Below are positions 32,381-44,933 of a DNA stretch of 64,000 nucleotides, in pieces. The notes below the pieces were generated by a model that saw only the letters and a list, made by a program, of their open reading frames with translations, did not search any database and was not told the DNA's origin. How positions within the stretch are numbered: position 1 is the first letter of the stretch; every line of letters starts with the position of its first letter. The stretch covers positions 1,550,001 to 1,614,000 of the forward strand of contig NZ_CP017326.1 in the NCBI RefSeq assembly GCF_001761545.1. The letters run 5' to 3'. Both the position numbers and the translations under genes were made by a program. This DNA comes from Weissella soli (GTDB lineage Bacteria > Bacillota > Bacilli > Lactobacillales > Lactobacillaceae).

Positions 32381-32826
32381 GCTTCCTCTTTCACTTGGTG
32401 ATACAGAACCTGACCTGCGTCATTTCGATACGCGTAAAGATGTGTCGTGGCATCGAGCATCCCCATATCTAGCATCTGTTTCCCATCGATTTCTGCGATA
32501 CCATTAATCAAGTGTGGCACGAAATTATGAATTAACGACCACATCGCAACCCGCTCATTCGTCTTGGCCACAGCAGCTTTAAGCGTGTAGCCCTCATCGA
32601 GTAACGCCTTAATGCTTGAGACACGGACGAATGTGCTAAATGTGTAAACGCGCGCATCCTGTTCACCAGCCCGTTCAATCGACGAAACAATTCCCTTACT
32701 CTCCCAGTACCGCAATTGACGTGTTGACACACCCGTCATTGCGGCCATCTCACCAATGCGGAACTGGAATTTATCTGAATTAAAGGCACTTTTTATAATG
32801 TTTGCTTGGTCATATCCCATAATCAC
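32377..32826 (-). CDS. MerR-family transcriptional regulator
   Basis: A 149-residue DNA-binding regulator. The winged helix-turn-helix FRIGEMAAMTGVSTRQLRYWESKGI lies at about 22-46, followed by the second wing and helix (RVYTFSTFVRVSSIKALLDEGYTLKAA). The C-terminal 60 residues are an effector or dimer region without recognised ligands; no cysteine is present there, so metal sensing is unlikely. I prefer the GTG at 32826 because AGGAGAG lies 9 nt upstream, although ATG 32820 is possible. It is the first gene of the mvaA operon, and palindromes suited to a dimeric regulator lie 35-60 nt upstream. Confidence 0.9.
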   Translation of the reverse strand: MIMGYDQANIIKSAFNSDKFQFRIGEMAAMTGVSTRQLRYWESKGIVSSIERAGEQDARVYTFSTFVRVSSIKALLDEGYTLKAAVAKTNERVAMWSLIHNFVPHLINGIAEIDGKQMLDMGMLDATTHLYAYRNDAGQVLYHQVKEEA

Positions 32827-32860
32827 ATCCCAACGCTCTCCTAGTATTATCTACCTATAT

Positions 32861-32888
32861 TGTCAGGTCAATTGACAAGGTTGTCAAT
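32861..32888. promoter_or_regulatory. Overlapping operator palindromes upstream of merR-mvaA
   Basis: Two overlapping inverted repeats occur. TGTCAGGTCAATTGACA (32861-32877) fits the TGTNA-N7-TNACA pattern recognised by GlnR-type MerR proteins. ATTGACAAGGTTGTCAAT (32871-32888) is a perfect 7-bp inverted repeat with a 4-bp spacer. They also contain -35-like TTGACA on the minus strand. Autoregulation by the adjacent MerR protein, or GlnR control, is inferred. Confidence 0.55.
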
Positions 32889-32928
32889 CGTTCCAGCCCA
32901 TCCTGTGGTGTTTTACTTCATCGCAACA

Positions 32929-32962
32929 AAAAAGCCGTAGTAGTTCTACCTACTACGACTTT
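32929..32962 (-). terminator. ltaS terminator
   Basis: On the minus strand AAGTCGTAGTAG pairs with CTACTACGGCTT around a 6-nt loop, followed by TTTT. It lies 7 nt after the ltaS stop codon. Confidence 0.85.
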
Positions 32963-32969
32963 CATCTCA

Positions 32970-35156
32970 TTATGGATTTGGTGTATCATCCTCACTCGAA
33001 CCACCATCTGTTGTATCCCCGCCATCGGGATTCGTTTGCTGGATACGTGACGTGTTTGTTTTTGGCAAATCCTTTTCGGGCGCATCTGTGTTATACAAAT
33101 TCTGCGTCATCTTATCATTGTTTTTAGTATATTGATCCGTTGAGCGGACACCCATACTCTTCTCAAGTTTGATCAACTTATTTAAACCATTGGAATAATT
33201 ATAGTTCTTGGCCTTAATACCCTTAAAGCCCTTAGGTGTATAGAAGCGTAACAGATCTTTTTGGTTAACCGAATCGGAAACCGCCAATTGCTTGTTCACT
33301 TCCTTTTGATACTTCTTGACTAGCTTTTGCTGAGCGGTTGTCCAATCATCCTCAGCAATGACCTTACCATTCTTATCATACAAGTTACCATTCACGTAGC
33401 TATACTCAGCACTAACCCAATCCTTATCACGGAAGGCGACTACTTTTGAACGCTTTGATGACAGTAAATCTTGACCAACATTCACATACTTCGATGGATT
33501 TTTAACCCCAAGCAGACGTAACAGCGTTGGCATGACGTCAATTTCACCACCATACGTATCTTTGACACCACCATCAGTGTAACCAGGAATGTTAACCATA
33601 AATGGTACCCGTTGCATTTGGGCATTATCCCAATCCGTCCAATTGTCAGCATTCTTGCCAAGCACTGAGGCTAAAGTTTTATTTTCTGAATTGGAAATAC
33701 CATAATGATCACCATACAAAACAACAATTGAATTGTTATACAGACCCGACTTCTTGAGATATTTATAGAACTCAGCAATCGATTGATCAAGGTAATGATT
33801 CGTTTCAAAATAACCATTTACAACATCTGAATCGGTACTAGTTGTCTTAAAATTGGCATCCTTATCAGTTTCATCCAAGTCATACGGGAAGTGGTTTGTC
33901 ACGGTAATATACTTTGCATAAAATGGTTGTTGTAGACGTTCCAAATATGGAATTGAATCATAAAATAACAACTTGTCCTTCAGTCCATAGCCCATGGCCT
34001 TCTCACCGGAAGTGTCATAATAACTGGCATCAAAGAAGTACTGGTAACCCATATTCTTATAGGTATTACTACGATTCCAGAAACTAGCATTATTACCATG
34101 AAAAACAGCAGATGAGTAACCCTCTGTTTGACGCAAAATCGCTGGCATGGCCTCAAACGTTTGATCTGAACCTTGGGTGGCAAAGAGTGAGCCCGTAGGC
34201 AAACCAAAGAGCCCCGTCTCCAACATTGTTTCCGCGTCAGAAGTCTTACCCTGACCCACTTGATTAAAGAAATTACTAAAAGCAATCGTCGACTTAGAAT
34301 GATAGATACTATTTAGCGTTGGTGTGACCTCTTTACCATTGACCTTCAAATCAATGACGAATTGTTGAAAGGACTCCAAGTGAATCACAAAGACATTCTT
34401 GCCCTTAGCAACCCCGACATACTTAGCATTATCTGAAACATTATGTTTTTTGACATACGCTAATACTTTATCAATGTCTGACTTCTTAGCTGATTTACGT
34501 TGTTCGTTCACCCGTTGGACGCGCAGCCCATCAAAAGCAGTATAGGCATCCAACCCTAAGTACTTTACCAAATACTTGGAATCAAACTGACGCGTGATCA
34601 ATTGGGGCCGGTCGATTTCACCAAGCGTTAAGGTGATTAAAAATAGGAATAATGCAAACGTGGTGAAACTAAAGCCCATCAATTTAGTCGTTGCTAATTT
34701 ATCAAAACGAAACTTCTTCATAAAGAACAAGACAACGAACACCACCACATCTGCCCAAAAGAAAATGTCATGGATATTAGTCAGCGCAAATCCTGAAGCA
34801 CCCAGACCCTGGTTCACCTTGTCATAACCCAACATCGTTGAAACGGACATAAAGTCTGAAAATTCACGATAATAGATGACATTCAACTGTAAAAGCACCA
34901 CATTGATGACATACATAATGATGGCAACTGGGTAGAATAGTTTGGCCTTATGAAAATAGAAGGCCACACCAATCAACAACAATGCCAACGGCAAGGGGTT
35001 GATTAGAGTAGTAATAATTTGGATAATACTTGATCCACTAAATAAATTGAAATCAAGCACGTCAGCCATCATTGTTTTAGCCCAAACTAATAGGACCAAC
35101 AGCAAAACAAAGCCTACCCGTGACTTCAACCAATCAATTCGACCATAATGTCTCAT
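32970..35156 (-). CDS. ltaS: Lipoteichoic acid synthase
   Basis: A 728-residue polytopic enzyme that polymerises glycerol phosphate from phosphatidylglycerol on the outer membrane face. Five membrane segments occupy roughly residues 10-190, followed by an extracellular sulfatase-fold domain. Catalytic and metal elements are visible: VIHLESFQQFV (glutamate), GQGKTSDAE (nucleophile threonine), and YGDHYG (Asp-His). The C-terminal 30 residues are a disordered Asp/Gly/Thr-rich tail. ATG 35156 has AAGGAG at good spacing. It stands alone, with its own terminator. It makes the lipid-anchored polymer that complements the wall polymer of the tag cluster. Confidence 0.95.
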   Translation of the reverse strand: MRHYGRIDWLKSRVGFVLLLVLLVWAKTMMADVLDFNLFSGSSIIQIITTLINPLPLALLLIGVAFYFHKAKLFYPVAIIMYVINVVLLQLNVIYYREFSDFMSVSTMLGYDKVNQGLGASGFALTNIHDIFFWADVVVFVVLFFMKKFRFDKLATTKLMGFSFTTFALFLFLITLTLGEIDRPQLITRQFDSKYLVKYLGLDAYTAFDGLRVQRVNEQRKSAKKSDIDKVLAYVKKHNVSDNAKYVGVAKGKNVFVIHLESFQQFVIDLKVNGKEVTPTLNSIYHSKSTIAFSNFFNQVGQGKTSDAETMLETGLFGLPTGSLFATQGSDQTFEAMPAILRQTEGYSSAVFHGNNASFWNRSNTYKNMGYQYFFDASYYDTSGEKAMGYGLKDKLLFYDSIPYLERLQQPFYAKYITVTNHFPYDLDETDKDANFKTTSTDSDVVNGYFETNHYLDQSIAEFYKYLKKSGLYNNSIVVLYGDHYGISNSENKTLASVLGKNADNWTDWDNAQMQRVPFMVNIPGYTDGGVKDTYGGEIDVMPTLLRLLGVKNPSKYVNVGQDLLSSKRSKVVAFRDKDWVSAEYSYVNGNLYDKNGKVIAEDDWTTAQQKLVKKYQKEVNKQLAVSDSVNQKDLLRFYTPKGFKGIKAKNYNYSNGLNKLIKLEKSMGVRSTDQYTKNNDKMTQNLYNTDAPEKDLPKTNTSRIQQTNPDGGDTTDGGSSEDDTPNP

Positions 35157-35369
35157 GAAAAAAACTCCTTCTTTGAGGATGCTCCTCTAGATCAAATATT
35201 TTAAAATAGTAGTTATCAACATAACAGGTCTGGTTTATCCCCGTGATAACCCTATGATTAAGTCATTAATTAAAAAACCTTTTTAACTGGTTTAACTTTC
35301 CTATTATAGCGTAAAATATTCTTAAACAACTTAAAGCGCCTAGCTTGGTTTACTAAAAAGGAGCATATT

Positions 35370-35816
35370 ATGCCAGAAAACGAATTGATTGTTAGCAAAG
35401 AATACGGTATTGGCCATCTTAGCGATCTCGCTTTGGCTATCCGTAAAACCGTTTTTGTCACTGAACAAAAGGTACCCCTTGAACTTGAGCTAGACGACTT
35501 TGATGATGCAACAACTCATTATATCGGCTTCGTCAGTGATCGGGCTACTACGACCGCTCGTGTCCATATTATGGATACCGGTAATTGGCACGTGCAACGC
35601 GTCGCAACTTTACCGGAAGAACGCGGTAAGGGGTTCTCATCGGTAATTATGAATGCCATCATTGATGATGCCAAGGAAGCGGGTGCACCCCAAATTGAAT
35701 TAGGTGCACAACTAGAGCGACGTTCATTTTATGAAAAATTTGGCTTCAAAGCCGTCGGGGATACCTTCCTAGATGCCGGCATTGAGCACATTGAAATGAT
35801 TTTACCATTAAAATAA
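35370..35816 (+). CDS. GNAT-family N-acetyltransferase
   Basis: A 148-residue acetyltransferase of the GNAT fold. The acetyl-CoA loop VATLPEERGKGFSSVIMNAIIDDAKE gives the R/Q-x-x-G-x-G/A-type signature (EERGKGFSS), and the C-terminal QLERRSFYEKFGFKAVGD matches motif B (ElaA/YjcF-like proteins have this layout). AAGGAG lies 6 nt upstream of ATG 35370. It is divergent from ltaS and ends at a strong terminator. The substrate is unknown. Confidence 0.85.
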   Translation: MPENELIVSKEYGIGHLSDLALAIRKTVFVTEQKVPLELELDDFDDATTHYIGFVSDRATTTARVHIMDTGNWHVQRVATLPEERGKGFSSVIMNAIIDDAKEAGAPQIELGAQLERRSFYEKFGFKAVGDTFLDAGIEHIEMILPLK

Positions 35817-35828
35817 TTTAATTAAATA

Positions 35829-35879
35829 AACGAACACGACCAGCACTTGCTCTATGAGTAAGTGCTGGTCGTGTTCGTT
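35829..35879. terminator. Long perfect hairpin terminator
   Basis: A 20-bp perfect stem with an 11-nt loop, flanked by T-runs suited to termination from the plus strand and by A/T from the other. It lies 12 nt after the GNAT stop and before the convergent small gene. Confidence 0.85.
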
Positions 35880-35930
35880 TTCTATTACTTGGACAGAAAA
35901 TTTGCTAAGGATGGGGATACTAGCCGCTGA

Positions 35931-36143
35931 TTACCACTTAATATCTTCCGCTTTGATAAACCGTAATTCAAATAAATAATTCTCAACTTGCTGTTTTGTC
36001 CACTTGCTACCCTTTGCTGGCAACAAACGAACTTCATCCTTCAAACGCTTGATAAATTTTACATCCATCGGAATTCCATCAATGGCGACATTTTTTGCCA
36101 AAACATCTGCGAATTGCTTGTCCGTTAATCCATTTTCATACAT
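35931..36143 (-). CDS. Small hypothetical protein
   Basis: A 70-residue soluble, charged protein with helix-forming segments (DKQFADVLAKNVAI, VKFIKRLKDEVRLL, KQQVENYLFELRFI). I do not recognise a family. The codon pattern and clear ends favour a real gene; the ribosome site (AGAAAGTGATG) is weak. It lies between the GNAT gene and gyrA with no partner. Confidence 0.55.
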   Translation of the reverse strand: MYENGLTDKQFADVLAKNVAIDGIPMDVKFIKRLKDEVRLLPAKGSKWTKQQVENYLFELRFIKAEDIKW

Positions 36144-36367
36144 TGTGTTTTCATCACTTTCTTAGATCATAATACCTAAACTCATTTTACGGCTTTTTCG
36201 ACTTTCCAACAATAGACAGGTCTGGACGCAGCGGGAAACGGCTATCATGGGCTACTTACCACAAATCATCGCACCAGCCATTTTATCGCAAATAGACAAA
36301 TAAATGACACAAACAGCTACCGATTTGTAGACCATTCATGCCATTTATTTACTACTCCACTTAATTG
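36144..36367. other. Intergenic region upstream of gyrA end
   Basis: No gene is supported. An imperfect hairpin (AAATAAATG ... CATTTATTT, about 36296-36353) may act as the gyrA terminator on the minus strand. Nothing else stands out. Confidence 0.4.
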
Positions 36368-38944
36368 CTATTCAACGTCATTAGTATCGTCTAATGCACG
36401 CTCCAACAATTCAGTTACTTCAGCTGGTTGAACGCCAGCTTCAGGAGCTGCTGGCAATGCTTCACCACCAACGACATCCTCAACTAACCCCACCTCGTCA
36501 GCAGCATCGACCGTCGCGAATGTTGCTACCTTAGCATCATCCCCCAAACGCATCAAACGCACACCTTGAGTTGATCGACCGGTTTGTGACACTGATTCAA
36601 CCGTGAAGCGAATCATGACACCTTGATCAGTTGTCAACATAATGTCTTCTTCACCATGAACCACCGCGATACCAACAAGGGGACCATTCTTTTCAGTGAT
36701 ATTGGCCGTCTTGATACCCTTACCACCACGACCCTTAATTGGGTATTCAGTAACAGAAGTACGCTTACCAAAGCCGTTTTCCGTGATAACTAGAATTTCT
36801 TCATCATCATGACGGACATCTGCACCAACAACAAAATCACCATCACGCAGTGTGATACCCTTAACGCCGGCAGCTGAACGACCCATTGAACGGACAACAG
36901 CTTCTTTAAATGATACTGAGTATCCAGTATGCGTACCAATGAAGATATTTTCTTCACCATTCGTAATAATCACTGAATTCAACTCATCTTCATCACGCAA
37001 AGTCAAAGCCTTCAATCCATTCGTACGGATATTACCGAACTCACGAACTGGCGTCCGCTTAACCACCCCGTTACGAGTGACAAAGAACAGGAAGTCATTA
37101 GACTCACTAGCATCACCACGGACAGCTACTACCTTTTGAATATTCTCGCTGTCTTCAAGCTTGCCCAATAAGTTAATCACTGGGATTCCCTTAGCAGTCC
37201 GACCGTATTCTGGAATCTCATATCCCTTCATACGGAAGACACGACCACGACTAGTGAAGAACAACAACGTATCATGTGTACTAGTACCAATCAATTGATC
37301 AATGTAGTCATCGTCGTTCAATCCCATACCTTGGACACCACGACCACCACGGTTTTGTGCACGGAATTCAGTAGCTGCGACACGCTTGATGTAGCCATTA
37401 TTTGTCAAAGTGACAATGACATCTTCTTCTTCAATCAAGTCTTCATCTTCCAAACTCGTAACCCCGCCAGCTTGCAATTCAGTACGACGCTCATCGCCGT
37501 ACTTTGCTTGAATTTCAAGCAATTCATTGTAGATGATTTCATCGACACGCTTTGGATTAGCTAAAATATCCTTCAATTCCGTAATTTGAGCCATCAACCC
37601 TTGGTATTCATCTTCAATTTTATCGCGTTCCAAACCGGTCAAACGTACCAAACGCATGTCCAAAATGGCTTGGGCTTGCTTATCTGATAGAGCATAGTCG
37701 CTCATTAACTTGCTTTTAGCAATATCTGATGTTGCGGAAGAACGAATAATATTGATAATAGCATCGATATGATCTAAAGCAATCCGCAATCCTTCAAGGA
37801 TATGGGCGCGGGCTTCAGCCTTCTTCAACTCAAATTTAGTACGACGAGTCACCACTTCTTGCTGGTGCTCCAAGTAAGCTTCCAAAATGGCCTTCAAACC
37901 AAGCAATTTAGGTTCGCCATCCTTAACTGCCAACATATTGAAGCTAAAGTTTGTTTGCAACAACGTATTTTTGTATAAGTTATTCAAAACAACTGAAGCT
38001 GATGCATCACGACGCACCTCAATAGCAACTCGATAGCCTTGACGGTCAGATTCATCGTTAACCGAGGTAATACCATCGATACGCTTTTCGCGTGCTAACT
38101 CAGAAATATGTTGAATCAATTTTGCCTTGTTGACCATAAATGGTAACTCAGTAACGACAATCCGTTCCTTACCACTCTTTTCGATCTCGATTTCAACCTT
38201 TGAACGAACTGTGACCGTACCCTTACCGGTTTCATAGGCGCGTCGAATACCTGACTTACCCATAACAATCGCTCCGGTTGGAAAGTCTGGACCCGGAATA
38301 GCCTCCATCAACTCGGCCGTTGTAACATCTGGATTATTCATCAACATGTGAATACCAGAAATAACTTCACCCAAGTTGTGTGGTGGAATATTTGTCGCCA
38401 TACCAACAGCGATACCAGTTGCACCATTCACCAAAAGATTTGGGAAACGGGCTGGTAGCACCACAGGCTCCCGATCAGATCCATCATAATTATCGATAAA
38501 ATCGCTCGTGTCCTTGTTGATATCCCGCAACATTTCCGTCGCAATTTTTGACAAACGGGCTTCGGTATAACGCATTGCGGCCGCTGGGTCACCATCAATT
38601 GAACCAAAGTTACCGTGACCATCAACTAGCATATAACGATAACTAAAGTCTTGGGCCATACGAACCATTGATTCGTAAATCGCTGAGTCACCGTGGGGGT
38701 GATACTTACCCATGACATCACCGACGATACGGGCTGACTTTTTGTGGGCCTTATCTGGTGTGACACCCAATTCATTCATACCGTACAAAATACGACGATG
38801 AACGGGCTTCAAACCATCACGCACGTCAGGCAAAGCACGCGCAACGATAACGGACATTGCGTAATTTAAAAATGAATTACGCATCTGATCGCCAAGTTTA
38901 GCTGACTTGATGCGACTGTCCAAAGCATTTTCTTCTTCAGCCAT
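36368..38944 (-). CDS. gyrA: DNA gyrase subunit A
   Basis: An 858-residue type II topoisomerase subunit that, with GyrB, introduces negative supercoils. The quinolone-determining region [19 protein letters not shown] has the wild-type Ser and Glu. The active-site tyrosine is in MRYTEARLS. The C-terminal domain has the GyrA-box [10 protein letters not shown] and six beta-pinwheel blades, followed by an acidic tail ending in DDTNDVE. It lies 62 nt after gyrB in the usual Firmicutes order. Confidence 0.98.
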   Translation of the reverse strand: MAEEENALDSRIKSAKLGDQMRNSFLNYAMSVIVARALPDVRDGLKPVHRRILYGMNELGVTPDKAHKKSARIVGDVMGKYHPHGDSAIYESMVRMAQDFSYRYMLVDGHGNFGSIDGDPAAAMRYTEARLSKIATEMLRDINKDTSDFIDNYDGSDREPVVLPARFPNLLVNGATGIAVGMATNIPPHNLGEVISGIHMLMNNPDVTTAELMEAIPGPDFPTGAIVMGKSGIRRAYETGKGTVTVRSKVEIEIEKSGKERIVVTELPFMVNKAKLIQHISELAREKRIDGITSVNDESDRQGYRVAIEVRRDASASVVLNNLYKNTLLQTNFSFNMLAVKDGEPKLLGLKAILEAYLEHQQEVVTRRTKFELKKAEARAHILEGLRIALDHIDAIINIIRSSATSDIAKSKLMSDYALSDKQAQAILDMRLVRLTGLERDKIEDEYQGLMAQITELKDILANPKRVDEIIYNELLEIQAKYGDERRTELQAGGVTSLEDEDLIEEEDVIVTLTNNGYIKRVAATEFRAQNRGGRGVQGMGLNDDDYIDQLIGTSTHDTLLFFTSRGRVFRMKGYEIPEYGRTAKGIPVINLLGKLEDSENIQKVVAVRGDASESNDFLFFVTRNGVVKRTPVREFGNIRTNGLKALTLRDEDELNSVIITNGEENIFIGTHTGYSVSFKEAVVRSMGRSAAGVKGITLRDGDFVVGADVRHDDEEILVITENGFGKRTSVTEYPIKGRGGKGIKTANITEKNGPLVGIAVVHGEEDIMLTTDQGVMIRFTVESVSQTGRSTQGVRLMRLGDDAKVATFATVDAADEVGLVEDVVGGEALPAAPEAGVQPAEVTELLERALDDTNDVE

Positions 38945-39006
38945 TTTTTCCTCCTATATGAAGTTTCATATAGTGCTTTCACACTGTTTCCTAGACACGC
39001 ACTGAT

Positions 39007-42079
<3,073 letters not shown>

Positions 42080-42080
<1 letters not shown>

Positions 42081-42310
42081 TAGGCTTGTGACTCACCACC
42101 ATTGATGATAAAGCGCTCGCCTCCTGGCAATGCCACGATGTCCCCAGGGTATAGCTTACGCCCACGACGATCATCATGTTCTTCGTTCACTAGAACTTCA
42201 TTCTCTTTCAAAAACCATTTGGCTTGGCCGCCGGTTGAGATGATACTCTCTTCTTTAAGTAATTGACCCAATGTAATAAATGGGGTTTTGATGGACACTT
42301 CTGTTGCCAA
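42080..42310 (-). CDS. yaaA: S4-domain RNA-binding protein YaaA
   Basis: A 76-residue S4-domain protein ([23 protein letters not shown] ... [21 protein letters not shown]). The start is TTG 42310 with AAAGGA 7 nt upstream; no ATG lies nearby. In related bacteria this gene sits between dnaN and recF. Here it keeps its recF coupling but is separated from dnaN by the DedA and DUF1294 genes. It is likely RNA- or ribosome-associated. Confidence 0.93.
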
Positions 42311-42582
42311 ATCTCTGTCCTTTCTACCGGAAAAATTCCAGTCTAAAAAAGTAACTTAACTCTTAGTATTATACTCTTTTTTTAATGGTTTCTCAATGTA
42401 ACTACCGCTTATTTTGCCTTCTAAGCGCTTTTAGGTATGATGAGAGACTATTATCAAAAGACAGTTATTCGTCACGAGAGGTTTATTTGTACCCGTTTTT
42501 CAAAATTTGAGGTCTTTTGGCATGATTTACTGACCTATCAACTCATGTTATGGTGATACAAGACACCAACGGAGGACCTTTT

Positions 42583-43206
42583 ATGGAAACATTTATTGAA
42601 GAAGTCATTAGCCAATATGGCTATGTGGCCCTTGTATTACTGCTGGCGATCGAAAATATCTTTCCGCCCATCCCCTCAGAATTAATTCTAACTTTCACGG
42701 GATATGCTACAACGACGGTTCTAAACCCCATCTGGGCGGTCATTTTCGCAACTTTAGGTTCGATGATTGGGGCCATTATCCTCTATTGGATTGGCACCCA
42801 ACTGACTTTGACTCGCCTGGAACATTTAGTGAATTCTAAAATCGGTAAAATTTTGCATCTGAAAATGGCCGATTTTATTAAAGCCGAGATGAGCTTTACG
42901 AAATATGGGTATTGGTCTGTTTTCATTGGTCGCTTCATTCCAGTAGTGCGCAGTTTAATTTCTGTACCTGCTGGCATGACAAGGATGAACTTTCCCCGTT
43001 TCTTACTTTTTAGTACATTAGGTTCGATTATTTGGAACAGCGTTTTAATTAGTTTAGGCTATTACGCCGGTAAAGCCTGGCAACATGTATTGGTCCAATT
43101 TGAAACTATCACGATGTATTTTAAATACGTCCTCATTTTGATTGCTGGCTTTCTTATCATCTACTTCATCTGGACTCGTTTTATTAAAAAAGCACCTAAA
43201 GAATGA
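42583..43206 (+). CDS. DedA-family membrane protein
   Basis: A 207-residue polytopic protein of the DedA/SNARE-associated family, now regarded as lipid scramblases or undecaprenyl-phosphate transporters. The family signature GRFIPVVRSLISVPAGMTRMNFPRFL is present, with an N-terminal ENIFPPIPSELIL element. ATG 42583 has GGAGG 7 nt upstream; an earlier frame start at 42550 lacks a site. It is on the plus strand between yaaA and dnaN, both minus, so it interrupts the canonical origin gene order. It could recycle the lipid carrier used by the wall-polymer pathway, by family knowledge only. Confidence 0.92.
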   Translation: METFIEEVISQYGYVALVLLLAIENIFPPIPSELILTFTGYATTTVLNPIWAVIFATLGSMIGAIILYWIGTQLTLTRLEHLVNSKIGKILHLKMADFIKAEMSFTKYGYWSVFIGRFIPVVRSLISVPAGMTRMNFPRFLLFSTLGSIIWNSVLISLGYYAGKAWQHVLVQFETITMYFKYVLILIAGFLIIYFIWTRFIKKAPKE

Positions 43207-43239
43207 TTTTCACTCAAAAACCTCATTAAAATCCTAACA

Positions 43240-43283
43240 AAAAGCGACTTGTAACTGGTTCCAAACCATTACAAGTCGCTTTT
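43240..43283. terminator. Bidirectional terminator between dedA and DUF1294 gene
   Basis: A perfect 15-bp stem (AAAAGCGACTTGTAA and its complement) with a 14-nt loop and T-runs on both strands lies between convergent genes. Confidence 0.85.
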
Positions 43284-43293
43284 GATATACAAA

Positions 43294-43584
43294 TTATATT
43301 TTATTTGTCGAATGAAGTATCCACAAAATACTAAACAACATGTTCACTAAAATGATACCGATCAGCCAGGCCAACCAAAAATACCATTTCTTGGTTTTAT
43401 GATGCCACACTAAACCACCCAGTAAAGCACCATAACCACCAAAAATTACTGCCATGGTTAAGAGCGTTTTTTCGGGCGTCCGCCAAGCATGCGCAATCGC
43501 TTTGCGTTTATCCGCTGCATATGCTGCCAACACCATAATATTCCAGATGAATACGACTAGGATACTTATTCCAAATAAGGTCAT
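43294..43584 (-). CDS. DUF1294 family membrane protein
   Basis: A 96-residue membrane protein with three hydrophobic segments and the DUF1294 motif YAADKRKAIAHAWRTPEKTLL. Start ATG 43584 is preferred; TTG 43599 would add five residues. The gene lies 19 nt downstream of dnaN and may share its transcript. Function is unknown. Confidence 0.85.
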   Translation of the reverse strand: MTLFGISILVVFIWNIMVLAAYAADKRKAIAHAWRTPEKTLLTMAVIFGGYGALLGGLVWHHKTKKWYFWLAWLIGIILVNMLFSILWILHSTNKI

Positions 43585-43603
43585 ATCGCAATCTCGCAAT
43601 CAA

Positions 43604-44734
43604 TTAGTAAGTACGAACTGGTGTAATCAAGTAGATGAAATTCATCGCATTATTCGTTGGTACTAATGTGAACGGATCCAAGGGTGTCTTAAAACCAATT
43701 TGAATCTCGGTATCGCCGAATGTACGTAAAGCATCCTTCATGTAATCAGGGTTGAATGAAATTGTAATTTCATCACCAGCTGTTTCGGCGGCAAAGATTT
43801 CTTCTTCAACTTTTCCAACTTCTGGTGAATTTGATGAAATCATCGATGAATTTGCTGAAATTGAAAATTGAATGACATTTGAACGGCCTTCATGTGATAG
43901 CAAGGCGGCTCGATCAATGGTTTGCGCCAACTCACGCGCGTTGATGGTCAGTGTTGTCCGCTTTTCAGTGGGAATCAAACGTGACGCATCTGGGTAGTTA
44001 CCCTCCAACAAACGTGAATAGAACAATGTATTAGCACCTAATTGGAAGATAATCTGGTTTTCAGCAACCCGAATTTCAACCGTTTCAACTTCTTCCAACA
44101 TCCCAACTAATTGCTTTAACGAATCACCTGGTACAACGATGTCTGCTTCAACATCACTTTCACCAAAGTTTAGCGTACGTTGTGCCAAACGGTGACGATC
44201 AGTTGCAACGGCTGTCAAGTTACCACTAGCTAAAACAAAGTGTACCCCTGTCAAAATTGGTTGGCTTAATTGTTTTGAAACTGAGTCAATGGTTTGACGA
44301 ATCACTTCAACTAGCGTATCTGCTGGTAAGATCAATTGATTTTTAATCGTAATTTCTGGCAAATGTGGATAGTTGTTCGCATCTTGACCATTAATATCGA
44401 ATTCGGCAGAACCTGAATTGATCTTTGCTTGGAAACCAGTGGTTTGCGTCAAAGTCATTTCTTCACCTGGCAAGCGCTTCACGATATTCGTAAAGAACGT
44501 TGCTGGTAAGGCAATGGCTCCGATTTCTTGGATTTGCAAATTGGCACTGTCATCGGTCTTTTCAATGGTTGTTTCAATAGAAATATCAGTATCTGAACCA
44601 GTCAATGTAATGCCTGTCTCTTCAACAACCATCTTAATATGCGTCAAGATTGGCATTGATGCTCGTGAAGAGATCGCACGGTTAACATAGTTCAACGCTT
44701 TAATAAATGCTGATCGATTTATTGTAAATTGCAT
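43604..44734 (-). CDS. dnaN: DNA polymerase III beta subunit (sliding clamp)
   Basis: A 376-residue clamp protein from ATG 44734, where GGGAG lies 8 nt upstream; the open frame starts 15 nt earlier at a TTG. Three repeated beta-clamp domains are visible, beginning MQFTINRSAFIKALNYVNRA and ending with the conserved MNFIYLITPVRTY. It lies downstream of dnaA across an oriC-type spacer. Confidence 0.97.
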   Translation of the reverse strand: MQFTINRSAFIKALNYVNRAISSRASMPILTHIKMVVEETGITLTGSDTDISIETTIEKTDDSANLQIQEIGAIALPATFFTNIVKRLPGEEMTLTQTTGFQAKINSGSAEFDINGQDANNYPHLPEITIKNQLILPADTLVEVIRQTIDSVSKQLSQPILTGVHFVLASGNLTAVATDRHRLAQRTLNFGESDVEADIVVPGDSLKQLVGMLEEVETVEIRVAENQIIFQLGANTLFYSRLLEGNYPDASRLIPTEKRTTLTINARELAQTIDRAALLSHEGRSNVIQFSISANSSMISSNSPEVGKVEEEIFAAETAGDEITISFNPDYMKDALRTFGDTEIQIGFKTPLDPFTLVPTNNAMNFIYLITPVRTY

Positions 44735-44749
44735 TTTGTATACTCCCAA

Positions 44750-44933
44750 GTCAGTTAGATTAATTTTATTTTAGCCGGGCTTAATTGACTTATTTATTAA
44801 TACTTAGAAGTAATAATAATAATAAGGGCTGTGGAAACTGTGGAAAAGTCTCGTGTAGCCAATGTTATCAAGGAATGAAGCCTTCTGAAAATGTTGTGGA
44901 AAACTTTGAAAAACTAAATTATTTATCCACAGT
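44750..44933. other. dnaA-dnaN spacer with DnaA boxes and unwinding-type repeats
   Basis: This spacer holds a consensus DnaA box TTATCCACA (44923-44931), several near-boxes of the TGTGGAAAA type, and at 44811-44825 a run of five TAA/ATA trinucleotides beside CTGTGGAAACTGTGG. A DnaA box next to 3-nt repeats resembles the DnaA-trio unwinding element of Bacillus, so this is probably the basal unwinding site of a bipartite origin. Confidence 0.6.

Noticed and set aside
35270-35461. 63-codon minus-strand frame
   Set aside because: It overlaps the GNAT start and the ltaS promoter region and has biased composition without a ribosome site.
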